Of a stretch of 6,696 nt of DNA, positions 1-5,879 are shown piece by piece. The stretch is from an uncultured Lachnospiraceae bacterium. Its GTDB lineage: Bacteria; Bacillota; Clostridia; Lachnospirales; Lachnospiraceae. The first letter of the stretch is position 1. Every line of letters begins with the position of its first letter. Position numbers and translations under genes: made by a program. The notes below the pieces were generated by a model. That model was not told where the DNA came from, made no database searches, and saw only the letters and a list, made by a program, of their open reading frames with translations. The stretch is from positions 1 through 6,696 of the forward strand of contig CACXEL010000346.1 in NCBI GenBank assembly GCA_902766655.1, given 5' to 3'.

Positions 1-901
1 AGAAGCGGGAGAGGGCGGAGAGCATGGTGCGGATCCCGAAGTGGTGGGTGAGGCCTGCCCAGTTGGTCCCGGCGACCTCGCCCGTGCGGGAGCTGCCCAT
101 GAACTGGGTCAGGATCTGGGAAAGAGGAGCTGCGGCCAGACCGATGGCGCAGATGGCGGCCAGAAGGACGGAAAACTCCCGGCGGATGAGCATGAGGAAA
201 GCGTTCAGGCGCTTTTCCCGGCCTTCATTTTCCACCTGGCGTCCGCGGATGATTGTCTCAAAGAGGATGTAGAAGGCGATGAAAATGCCGGACATGTAGA
301 AGAAATAGTAGTTGACCAGGATATAGAAGGCGAATGTGAACGTCAGGAGGAAGAACCGCGGGCGGGTCGGCTTGTCCAGGAAGAGCTGGAGGATCCACAT
401 GGCCAGGGTGAAGGTGAAAATGCAGACACCGTAGGTGTAGTTCTGTCCCCAGCCGACCATGTAGCCGGAATAGGCCCAGATGACGGCCGCGAAGACGCCT
501 GCCGTCCGGTCCCTGAAAAGGCGGCTGAAGAAGGCGTAGCCGGTGAGGGCCGTCAGCAGGTGGAGCAGGTACTGGTGGACCAGGATGACCACCGGGAACC
601 AGGCTTCCCCGAAGGCAATCAGAAGGAACTTCAAGGGATTTAAGTACTGAATGGCGAAAAGAGCCGTGCTGCCGCCCAGCCCGTTGATCAGGGTATAGCT
701 GCCCAGGGCTCCTTCCTCATAGAGATGGGAGAGCATCATGAGGGTGGGGAAGGAGGAGGAGAGGGAGTCCGACCCGATGTCGCTGTACATGAAGACCGCA
801 TTCCCAAAGAGGAAGCGGCTGTAAAGGCCCGCGTAGACCAGGGTCGTCGTGAAAATGAGTACCGGCAGGGGCAGCCGGTCCGACAGATATTTTTTCTCCA
901 T
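1..901 (-). CDS. YfhO-like polytopic membrane protein (probable GT-C glycosyltransferase), C-terminus cut by window edge
   Basis: The open frame runs from an ATG at 899-901 to the left edge without a stop, giving 300 complete codons plus one base. An AAGGAGG ribosome binding site at 906-912 supports the start. The product is strongly hydrophobic. I see a first membrane segment near residues 10-31, a first outer loop with MYSDIGSDS (Asp41, Asp45), then further segments near 92-122, 133-150, 154-176, 182-216 and 242-262, separated by short basic loops (RLFRDR, residues 127-132). An acidic first external loop after TM1 is the GT-C layout, and the overall pattern resembles the YfhO family, large membrane proteins that transfer a lipid-linked sugar to an extracytoplasmic acceptor. 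The GT2 gene of the same gene row could supply that lipid-linked sugar. A terminator-like hairpin separates this gene from the transaminase upstream. Family assignment is by pattern only; another polytopic GT-C or polysaccharide-assembly protein is possible. Confidence 0.72.
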   Translation of the reverse strand, partial: MEKKYLSDRLPLPVLIFTTTLVYAGLYSRFLFGNAVFMYSDIGSDSLSSSFPTLMMLSHLYEEGALGSYTLINGLGGSTALFAIQYLNPLKFLLIAFGEAWFPVVILVHQYLLHLLTALTGYAFFSRLFRDRTAGVFAAVIWAYSGYMVGWGQNYTYGVCIFTFTLAMWILQLFLDKPTRPRFFLLTFTFAFYILVNYYFFYMSGIFIAFYILFETIIRGRQVENEGREKRLNAFLMLIRREFSVLLAAICAIGLAAAPLSQILTQFMGSSRTGEVAGTNWAGLTHHFGIRTMLSALSRF

Positions 902-905
902 GATG

Positions 906-912
906 CCTCCTT
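906..912 (-). promoter_or_regulatory. Ribosome binding site of the YfhO-like gene
   Basis: Read on the minus strand this is AAGGAGG, a near-perfect Shine-Dalgarno sequence, followed by CATC and the ATG. The four-base gap is shorter than usual, but no other in-frame start lies better placed, so this site fixes the start at 901. Confidence 0.75.
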
Positions 913-925
913 ATGTTCTCCGGCG

Positions 926-954
926 ATCATTGCCGTGTAACAAAACTGCTCCAA
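926..954 (-). promoter_or_regulatory. Weak candidate promoter for the YfhO-like gene
   Basis: On the minus strand a TTGGAG (949-954) lies 17 bases before AATGAT (926-931), each matching four of six consensus positions. It falls just after the terminator-like hairpin and about 25 bases before the start codon, where a separate promoter would be needed if that hairpin terminates. The match is weak and could be chance. Confidence 0.25.
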
Positions 955-1000
955 AGCAAAAAGATCTTCCTCCGGCCGGCCACGACAGTGAGGAAGATCT
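951..1000 (-). terminator. Rho-independent terminator or attenuator after wecE
   Basis: A perfect 11-bp inverted repeat (AGATCTTCCTC at 962-972 and GAGGAAGATCT at 990-1000) encloses a 17-base loop. Read on the minus strand, the second arm is followed at once by a T-rich run (TTTTGCTTT, about 961-953), while the plus-strand side has none, so it points toward termination of minus-strand transcripts. It begins 13 bases past the wecE stop codon. The loop holds the palindrome CCGGCCGG (973-980 region), which may add structure. Its position inside a same-strand gene row means it either ends the wecE transcript or lets a fraction read through into the YfhO-like gene. Confidence 0.8.
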
Positions 1001-1013
1001 GAGCAGACAAATG

Positions 1014-2144
1014 TCAGCGGGAATAGAAGCTGAGTACGCCCTCTATGACGCGGGCCGTGTCTTCCGGCGCGATCCTGTAGTAGAGGGGCAGTCTCAGGAG
1101 ACGGTCACTCTCCCGGGTCGTATAGACGTCCTCACCAGAGAAGCGGCCGAATTTGAGGCCTGCGGGGGAGGAGTGGAGGGGGATGTAATGGAAGACAGCC
1201 AGGATGCCCCGGTCCTTCAGGTGCTGGATCAGGGCTGTGCGCTCTGCCAGGTCCCGGGCCTTGATGTAATACATGTGGGCGTTGTGCGTGCAGCCTTCGG
1301 GGATGACCTGGGTCTCGATGAGTCCGGCTTCCCGGAGAGGCTTCAGGGCTTCGTCGTAGGTATGCCAGGTCCGCATGCGGTCCTCGAAGATTTCGTCGAA
1401 CATCTCCAGCTGGGCCAGGAGGTAGGCTGCGTTGATATCGCTGGGCAGGTAGGAGGAGCCATAGTCGACCCAGGTGTACTTGTCCACCTGGCCGCGGAAG
1501 AAGCGGCTCCGGTCGGTGCCCTTCTCGCGGCAGATCTCCGCTTCATCCCGCTTTTCCAGCGTAGGCAGAAGCAGAGCGCCGCCTTCGCCCATGGAATAGT
1601 TCTTGGTCTCGTGGAAGGAGAAGCAGCCGAAGTCGCCGACGGTGCCCAGGGCCTTCCCCTTGTAGTATGAGCCGACGGCCTGGGCGGCGTCCTCCACGAC
1701 CTTGAGGCCGTGACGGCGGGCGATGTCCAGAATGGTATCCATTTCACAGGCTACGCCGGCGTAATGGACGACCGCAATGACCTTCGTGCGGTCCGTGATG
1801 GCCGCCTCGATCTTTGTTTCGTCAATGTTCATGGTGTCCGGCCGGATGTCCACGAAGACGAGCCGGGCTCCTCTGGCCACGAAGGCGTCCGCGGTGGAGC
1901 AGAAGGTGTAGGAGGGGAGGATGACCTCATCGCCCGGGCCGATGCCGGACAGGATGGCGGCCATCTCCAGGGCGGAGGTGCCCGAGGTGGTCAGGTAGAC
2001 GGCTGCCGCGCCGGTCTTCTCCTGAAGGAAACGGTGGCACTTTTTGGTGAAAGGCCCATCTCCGCATATTTTCTTGTTGGCAAAGGCCTGCGCTATGTAG
2101 GCAGACTCTTTCCCCGTGATTGGCGGTACGTTGAAATCGATCAT
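1014..2144 (-). CDS. wecE: dTDP-4-amino-4,6-dideoxygalactose transaminase (WecE/RffA type)
   Basis: This 376-residue protein is a DegT/DnrJ/EryC1/StrS sugar aminotransferase and matches, as I remember it, the enterobacterial WecE (RffA) sequence along its whole length and at the same size. Shared landmarks include FNVPP at the N-terminus, CGDGPFT (27-33), PGDEVILPSYTF (70-81), VDIRPDTMNIDET (98-110), HYAGVACEMDTI (127-138) and RFFRGQVDKYTW. Asp152 in VVEDAAQ should hold the pyridine nitrogen of PLP, and Lys181 in SFHETKNY should form the internal aldimine. The enzyme transfers the amino group of glutamate to dTDP-4-keto-6-deoxyglucose, giving dTDP-Fuc4N, in the cytoplasm. Its substrate is the product of RmlB, encoded divergently in this window. 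The start has an AAAGGA site (2153-2158) eight bases upstream. The sister activity that gives the gluco epimer (VioA/DesI-like) is less likely given how close the WecE match is. Confidence 0.93.
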   Translation of the reverse strand: MIDFNVPPITGKESAYIAQAFANKKICGDGPFTKKCHRFLQEKTGAAAVYLTTSGTSALEMAAILSGIGPGDEVILPSYTFCSTADAFVARGARLVFVDIRPDTMNIDETKIEAAITDRTKVIAVVHYAGVACEMDTILDIARRHGLKVVEDAAQAVGSYYKGKALGTVGDFGCFSFHETKNYSMGEGGALLLPTLEKRDEAEICREKGTDRSRFFRGQVDKYTWVDYGSSYLPSDINAAYLLAQLEMFDEIFEDRMRTWHTYDEALKPLREAGLIETQVIPEGCTHNAHMYYIKARDLAERTALIQHLKDRGILAVFHYIPLHSSPAGLKFGRFSGEDVYTTRESDRLLRLPLYYRIAPEDTARVIEGVLSFYSR

Positions 2145-2220
2145 AGTCCTGGTCCTTTTAGTATTGTAGGAACTGCCATCAACAACTCAGAATAATCAAC
2201 CATCAGGTATAAGTAAGATA

Positions 2221-2257
2221 ACTGTTCAGCACTCCTGCCATACAGCTTCTGAACAAT
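2221..2257 (-). repeat. Stem-loop in the wecE leader
   Basis: TGTTCAG (2223-2229) and CTGAACA (2249-2255) form a 7-bp perfect inverted repeat, extended by a G-T and an A-T pair outward, with a 19-base loop. It lies about 80 bases upstream of the wecE start on the transcribed strand. No T-run follows, so it is not an obvious terminator; it could be a leader structure or a protein-binding dyad. Confidence 0.45.
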
Positions 2258-2260
2258 AAC

Positions 2261-2285
2261 GGCGGTTGCTCACAGAGCACGCGCC
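2261..2285 (-). terminator. Possible weak terminator after the ATP-grasp gene
   Basis: GGCG-TGCTC and GAGCA-CGCC form a 9-bp hairpin broken by a two-by-two internal loop, with a three-base loop at 2272-2274. On the minus strand it is followed by GTTATTGTT, a poor U-tract. It lies about 75 bases past the stop of the ATP-grasp gene. The structure is visible, but a terminator function is uncertain. Confidence 0.3.
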
Positions 2286-2313
2286 CTAAATGCCGGAGGC
2301 TGAACATTTACAC

Positions 2314-2342
2314 ATTTTATAACGCCCCGGGCCGGACTGCAA
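2314..2342 (-). promoter_or_regulatory. Candidate promoter for wecE
   Basis: On the minus strand TTGCAG (2337-2342) lies 17 bases before TAAAAT (2314-2319), which matches five of six -10 positions. The -35 hexamer is the same TTGCAG used by the much clearer rmlB promoter. It would give wecE its own transcript with a leader of roughly 160 bases containing the two hairpins. The site starts within 20 bases of the upstream stop codon, and the -10 lacks an extended TGn element. Confidence 0.4.
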
Positions 2343-2360
2343 GGGTAAAAACCACTTGGA

Positions 2361-3629
2361 TCAAAGACAGCCGTAATCTCCGGGAATATTGGGGTAGAGC
2401 AGGTTCCTGCCGGCCTTATCCAGCACCTCCGCGCGGGCAAGGATCCTGCCGGTGGCCGCATCCACTTCTGCCCTGTCAGCGCCGCGGACATAGCAGCGGG
2501 CAACGTATGGCTTTGTCTGGGGCGAACCGATCCGTTCGCCTTCCCTGTAGAAAAGCCGGCTGTAGACGACCGCCGGATCCGCGAAGGCGTCCCGCATGGG
2601 GGCGGCGTCTGCGATGAAGCCGTCTCTGCCGTGGAAATAGACCACCGCCGCGCAGGAGCTCCCGAAGGGATCGCCGGATGCGAGCAGGCCGTCCAGCGCG
2701 CCGTCTTCGAAGGCGGCAGCCAGGAGAAGCTCCTCAATGCTGAAGCCGCAGGCATATTCGATGAGCTCGTGTTCGTATCCCAGAAAGCGCGCCGCGATCT
2801 CGCCGACCATAAAGCCCTTGTCCTTTGACCAGTAGAACTGCATGGACAGGGGGCCTTCCTTCTGGCCGGTCCGCCCGATATAGCGGGTGAGGGCGTCAAG
2901 GGCAGGCGCATAGACGTACCGGATGAGCCGCGACGGATACACGTTGCGGGTCGAGAGCGGAATATCCGTCGCGTTGTGAGCCGTCTTCTCCCGGTCGGCC
3001 AGGCCGAGCACATGGACCTTTCCGTGGCGGACCCAGCACTGAACGTTGAACTCAAAGCCGTCCGCATACTCCTCGGCCAGGATTTTCTTCTGCGGGGAGG
3101 TGCTGCAGCACTCGTCGAAGCGTTCCCGGATCTCCCCGGGCGTTCTTACGATGGAAAGGCCGCGTGACCCGTACATGTCCACGGGCTTTATGACCATGGG
3201 AAAGGCAAGGCCGGCCAGGTCCTCATTTTTGAAGTCTTTCGTGAGCAGGGCGGAGCCCGGCGTCGGGATTCCCAGCTCCTCGCATGTCCGGTTGGTGGTC
3301 AGCTTGTCCCGGTACCAGGGCAGCTGGGCGGGCGTGAGGTGGCAGGGCAGCTGGGCCAGATCCGCGATCCGGACCATGCACTCCAGAAGCAGGTCCGAGT
3401 AGGCGGTGGTGATGGCGCCGGCCTTCTCACGGTGCGCAATCTCGGCCACTGCTTCGGCGTCGCGTACGTCAACGTCGTAGGCGGCGCCTCCGAGCGAGAG
3501 GGCCTTCCGCTTGGCGGGAGCGCCGGGATAGCCGTCGACCACGACGGGGCGGATGCCGCGGGAGGCGGCCAGGACGGTCAGGGGGACGAATTCCTCGAGA
3601 CCGCCGAGAATCAGCAGGTTCTTGGACAT
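2361..3629 (-). CDS. ATP-grasp ligase-like protein
   Basis: This 422-residue protein has the ATP-grasp layout: an N-terminal Rossmann-like pre-ATP domain (LLILGG, residues 5-10; VVVDGYPGAPAK, 29-40), then an ATP-binding half with PMVIKPVDMYGSRGLSIV (144-161) carrying Lys148 and the flexible loop YGSRG, an AEEY hinge (Glu186, Glu187), and the metal-site segment GEIAARFLG (276-284) with Glu277 and Arg281. The usual Asn of the E-x-N-x-R motif is Ala279, a variant also found in some amino-acid ligases of the superfamily. Such enzymes activate a carboxylate as an acyl phosphate and join it to an amine. Here the nearby wecE product offers an amino sugar, so amide ligation to dTDP-Fuc4N or to a lipid-linked form is an inference; the true substrates cannot be read. 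The start is backed by GGAG (3638-3641), eight bases upstream. A 96-base gap separates it from the PLP gene upstream. Confidence 0.82.
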   Translation of the reverse strand: MSKNLLILGGLEEFVPLTVLAASRGIRPVVVDGYPGAPAKRKALSLGGAAYDVDVRDAEAVAEIAHREKAGAITTAYSDLLLECMVRIADLAQLPCHLTPAQLPWYRDKLTTNRTCEELGIPTPGSALLTKDFKNEDLAGLAFPMVIKPVDMYGSRGLSIVRTPGEIRERFDECCSTSPQKKILAEEYADGFEFNVQCWVRHGKVHVLGLADREKTAHNATDIPLSTRNVYPSRLIRYVYAPALDALTRYIGRTGQKEGPLSMQFYWSKDKGFMVGEIAARFLGYEHELIEYACGFSIEELLLAAAFEDGALDGLLASGDPFGSSCAAVVYFHGRDGFIADAAPMRDAFADPAVVYSRLFYREGERIGSPQTKPYVARCYVRGADRAEVDAATGRILARAEVLDKAGRNLLYPNIPGDYGCL

Positions 3630-3637
3630 ATCATGTT

Positions 3638-3661
3638 CTCCATGGGGCGGGAGGACCGCCC
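3638..3661 (-). promoter_or_regulatory. Ribosome binding site of the ATP-grasp gene with adjoining GC hairpin
   Basis: The Shine-Dalgarno sequence GGAG (3638-3641, minus strand) sits directly beside a perfect 6-bp GC stem (GGGCGG 3645-3650 and CCGCCC 3656-3661) with a five-base loop. On the transcript the loop region reads TCCTCC and could pair with GGAG instead. This could tune translation of the ATP-grasp gene; the hairpin is visible, the role is a guess. Confidence 0.35.
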
Positions 3662-3725
3662 GGGGCAGCAGATGACGGGAAGAGAGAGGGTTCGGCCGGA
3701 TTGGATCCTGAAGCTGCCGGCCTTC

Positions 3726-4697
3726 TCAGAGGCAGGCCAGCACAGCCTCGGCCACCGTGTCCATTTCCTCCGGCCCGTAGCGCTGGTCACAGGGCAGGGC
3801 CAGAATGTTGGCGGCATAGTCCGCCTCGACGGAGCCCGGCCGGGCATCCCGGATGACGTTGTTCCAGTAGGTCGGGACGAAAATCTTCCGGGCAGCCAAA
3901 GCCTTGCGGGCAGCAGGGCCGTCATGAATATAGAAAGGATAGACGAAGGGGCCGCCGCAGGGGGTGTGAAAGACGAAGGAGAGGGGGTTGTGCCGGTCAA
4001 GCTTTTGGGCCAGACGTGCATAGTTGGCCTTCCTTTTCTCTTCGATCTCCCCGTAGGGAAGGGCGCCGAGCAGATTCTCCGTAAGGCGGGACATGCGCCG
4101 GACCGGCGCTCCCTCGTAGCCGTGGGCGTTGTCCAGCATGGCCCGGTAAAAGGTGCCCGCATCCCGCTCGTAGCGGCCCAGGACGTGAGTGAAGCGGGCG
4201 TGGCTTTCGTCTCTTTCCTCCGGCGGGGCCAGCGGGACATCCGTGGCCAGGTAGGCACCGTCGGTCACGCCGAAGAACTTGCGTACCGAGTAGAGGGTGG
4301 CGACGCCGGGGGCAGGCGCCTGGAAGAAGGCGTGGGTGTTGTCCGCCAGGACGCGGCGGTAGGTCTCCCGGAATGAGAGGATGAGGTCATTTTCCAGCTG
4401 GCCGTAGGCGTTGCAGAGGAAAAGACACTCGTCGTCCGGGAGGGGACCGGCCGGAAGCGAGGAGGGGACAGGCATGAGCTGCCGGTCGCAGTCGTAGAAG
4501 ATTACCTCGATCCCGGCCTCCCGGACCGCGTCGGTCAGGGATTCACACATGAAAACGGGCATATAAAGACGCCGGACACCGGTGCCCTTCAGGTAGAAGG
4601 TGCAGGCTGTCCGGCCGAGATTCAGCTTCATGAGGCCGGGATAATATTCCCGGCCGCCCAGGTCCTCGAATTCAAGATAACCGCCGATCTCCTTCAT
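3726..4697 (-). CDS. Short divergent DegT-like PLP-dependent enzyme
   Basis: The 323-residue product looks like a reduced fold-type-I PLP enzyme related to DegT/StrS aminotransferases. Segments line up by eye with the WecE of this window: GRTACTFYL (28-36) with the phosphate-binding region, PVFMCESLTDAVREAG (47-62) with PSYTFCSTADAFVARG, LADNTHAFFQ (117-126) with VEDAAQAVG, SVRKFFGVTDGA (137-148) with SFHETKNYSMGEGGA, and LPCDQRYGPEEM near the C-terminus with LPLYYRIAPED. Asp119 and Lys140 occupy the places of the catalytic Asp and the Schiff-base Lys. It is about 50 residues shorter than WecE, mostly at the N-terminus. The reaction is unknown: it may aminate an unusual keto acid or sugar, or do something other than transamination. 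The start codon overlaps the GT2 stop in TCAT (4694-4697), with an AAAGGA site at 4704-4709, which indicates translational coupling and one operon. Confidence 0.7.
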   Translation of the reverse strand: MKEIGGYLEFEDLGGREYYPGLMKLNLGRTACTFYLKGTGVRRLYMPVFMCESLTDAVREAGIEVIFYDCDRQLMPVPSSLPAGPLPDDECLFLCNAYGQLENDLILSFRETYRRVLADNTHAFFQAPAPGVATLYSVRKFFGVTDGAYLATDVPLAPPEERDESHARFTHVLGRYERDAGTFYRAMLDNAHGYEGAPVRRMSRLTENLLGALPYGEIEEKRKANYARLAQKLDRHNPLSFVFHTPCGGPFVYPFYIHDGPAARKALAARKIFVPTYWNNVIRDARPGSVEADYAANILALPCDQRYGPEEMDTVAEAVLACL

Positions 4698-5626
4698 TCG
4701 TCGTCCTTTCTGCGGAGCACGTAGTGGGGCATCTTCTTGGACTCATCCAGGATATGCATGAGGTACTCGCCCAGGATGCCGACGGACAGGAGCGTGAGAC
4801 CGGTGGAGGCCAGGAGGACCAGGATGATGGTCGTCCATCCCTCGATGGAGATGCCGACGGCGAAGTAGCGGACCAGGTAGTAGATGCCCAGCACAAGGCT
4901 GACCAGGAAAGCGCCGATCCCGATGTCGCGGACCAGGAGGAGGGGCAGGATAGAGTGGGTGGTGATGTCGTAGAGAAGCGTTTTCACCAGGCTCCGGAAG
5001 GTGTAGCCGCTCTTGCCGTATGCCCGCTCGGCGTGCTGTACATCGACGTTGATGATATGGTTGGAGGTCTGGACCAGAAGGTTGCCGATCTGGGGCAGGT
5101 GGACGGTGGTGTCCTTGATGGCATCCACGATGAAGCGGCGCATGAGCCGGAAGGAGGTGATTTCCAGGTCCGGGTCCTTGCCCAGCATCTTGCTGGTGGC
5201 GTAGACCGACAGACGGGTGCCCAGCTTCCGGATCAGGCTGTGGTGGCGGCCCTCATAGCGGGCCAGGATGACGTCCACGTCATCCCGCTCGTCCATGACA
5301 CGGATCATCTTCGGCAGCTCCTCGGGCATGTGCTGGAGGTCGTCGTCCATGGTGATGACGAAATCGCCCCGCACGTACTGGAAGCCGGCCAGGATGGCCG
5401 GGTGCTGGCCGAAATTCCGGGACATCTGGTAAATGCGGACACGCCTGTCCTTGTCGCGGAGGGCCTGCATGACCTCCCAGGACCGGTCCTTGGACCCGTC
5501 GTCGATCAGGAGGAGCTCGAAATCCCTGTGCAGGACTTCGTCGAACACTCTGGCGAGACGGGTGTAGAGCTCGTCCAGCATGTGCTCGCCGTAATAAACG
5601 GGAACTACTACGGAATAAAGACTCAT
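4694..5626 (-). CDS. Polyprenyl-phosphate glycosyltransferase, GT2 family, with two C-terminal membrane segments
   Basis: This 310-residue protein is a GT-A family 2 transferase of the DPM1/GtrB/ArnC/CsbB kind. Visible motifs are VVVPVYYGE at the N-terminus, IDDGSKDRS (41-49) for nucleotide binding, MSRNFGQHPAILAGF (68-82), the metal-binding MDDDLQH (93-99) and RAYGKSGYTF (201-210). Two hydrophobic helices follow, about residues 224-254 and 264-290, and the tail HILDESKKMPHY is typical of the group, whose usual length is about 310-330. Such enzymes move a sugar from a nucleotide donor to undecaprenyl phosphate at the cytoplasmic face of the membrane. The donor sugar (glucose, GlcNAc or the Fuc4N derivative) cannot be read. 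The likely partner is the YfhO-like protein downstream. It is the first gene of the minus-strand row: GAGGA (5635-5639) lies eight bases before the ATG, and a promoter lies about 170 bases upstream. Confidence 0.92.
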   Translation of the reverse strand: MSLYSVVVPVYYGEHMLDELYTRLARVFDEVLHRDFELLLIDDGSKDRSWEVMQALRDKDRRVRIYQMSRNFGQHPAILAGFQYVRGDFVITMDDDLQHMPEELPKMIRVMDERDDVDVILARYEGRHHSLIRKLGTRLSVYATSKMLGKDPDLEITSFRLMRRFIVDAIKDTTVHLPQIGNLLVQTSNHIINVDVQHAERAYGKSGYTFRSLVKTLLYDITTHSILPLLLVRDIGIGAFLVSLVLGIYYLVRYFAVGISIEGWTTIILVLLASTGLTLLSVGILGEYLMHILDESKKMPHYVLRRKDDE

Positions 5627-5806
5627 ATCCTTTTTCCTCGTATGGCTGTTTTTGCTGTCGACAGTTACTGTTCTTTCCTTTTGCCGGGAGGGTCAGGGGA
5701 TGGACCCGGGAAGAGTTTTCCCGCAATCTGACGGCCGGCTTTCTGAAAAGACAGGCTACATAATTGCCGGAACGGCTGCCCTGCCGCACAAATACCCGGT
5801 TACCCT

Positions 5807-5835
5807 ACTATAACACGAAAGTACGGGTTTCGCAA
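5807..5835 (-). promoter_or_regulatory. Promoter of the GT2 operon
   Basis: On the minus strand TTGCGA (5830-5835) is followed after exactly 17 bases by TATAGT (5807-5812), and the -10 is preceded by TGT, an extended -10 element. Four and five of six positions match the sigma-70/sigma-A consensus. The predicted start of transcription is near 5800, leaving a leader of about 170 bases ahead of the GT2 start. Confidence 0.65.
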
Positions 5836-5862
5836 TCTCCCCGCCCCTGCCCCCACCGGAAA

Positions 5863-5879
5863 AACCAATCCCTTTGGTT
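5863..5879. repeat. Inverted repeat touching the rmlB -35 element
   Basis: AACCAA (5863-5868) and TTGGTT (5874-5879) are a perfect 6-bp dyad with a five-base spacer. Its right arm overlaps the first two bases of the -35 hexamer, a usual place for an operator. It could equally be a chance repeat. Confidence 0.35.

Larger units (their letters stand above)
2145..2360. other. 216-base AT-richer spacer and leader between the ATP-grasp gene and wecE
   Basis: No plausible gene lies here. Base composition is visibly lower in GC than in the flanking genes, especially at 2145-2260. It contains a candidate minus-strand promoter (2314-2342), a GC-rich imperfect hairpin (2261-2285), a second stem-loop (2221-2257) and the wecE ribosome binding site (2153-2158). 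A short motif, CTGCCAT, occurs twice (2173-2179 and 2235-2241). I did not find a T-box consensus or any other riboswitch signature I recognise. Confidence 0.5.

Noticed and set aside
41..1670. Plus-strand open frames at 41-643 and 849-1670
   Set aside because: They mirror the YfhO-like gene and wecE on the other strand and show no protein family features.
2145..2360. T-box riboswitch in the wecE leader
   Set aside because: I did not find the conserved T-box sequence or a specifier-loop arrangement in this spacer.
2270..3067. 265-codon minus-strand frame running past the ATP-grasp stop
   Set aside because: It is a shifted frame of the ATP-grasp gene, with Arg-, Ser- and Pro-rich composition and no motif; the real frame has the full ATP-grasp layout.
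3694..3722. GGCCGG and CCGGCC inverted repeat considered as a terminator after the PLP gene
   Set aside because: No T-run follows on the minus strand, and short GGCCGG repeats are common by chance in DNA this rich in GC.
3339..4376. 345-codon open frame on the plus strand
   Set aside because: It lies antisense across the PLP and ATP-grasp genes, has no recognisable motifs, is rich in Gly, Val, Asp and Glu as expected for a GC-rich antisense frame, and has no ribosome binding site.
4724..5731. 335-codon open frame on the plus strand
   Set aside because: It is antisense to the clearly recognised GT2 gene, with low-complexity composition of the antisense kind.
5280..5789. 169-codon minus-strand frame starting in the GT2 leader
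   Set aside because: Most of it is a frame-shifted reading of GT2, Arg- and Pro-rich, and I saw no good ribosome binding site for it.
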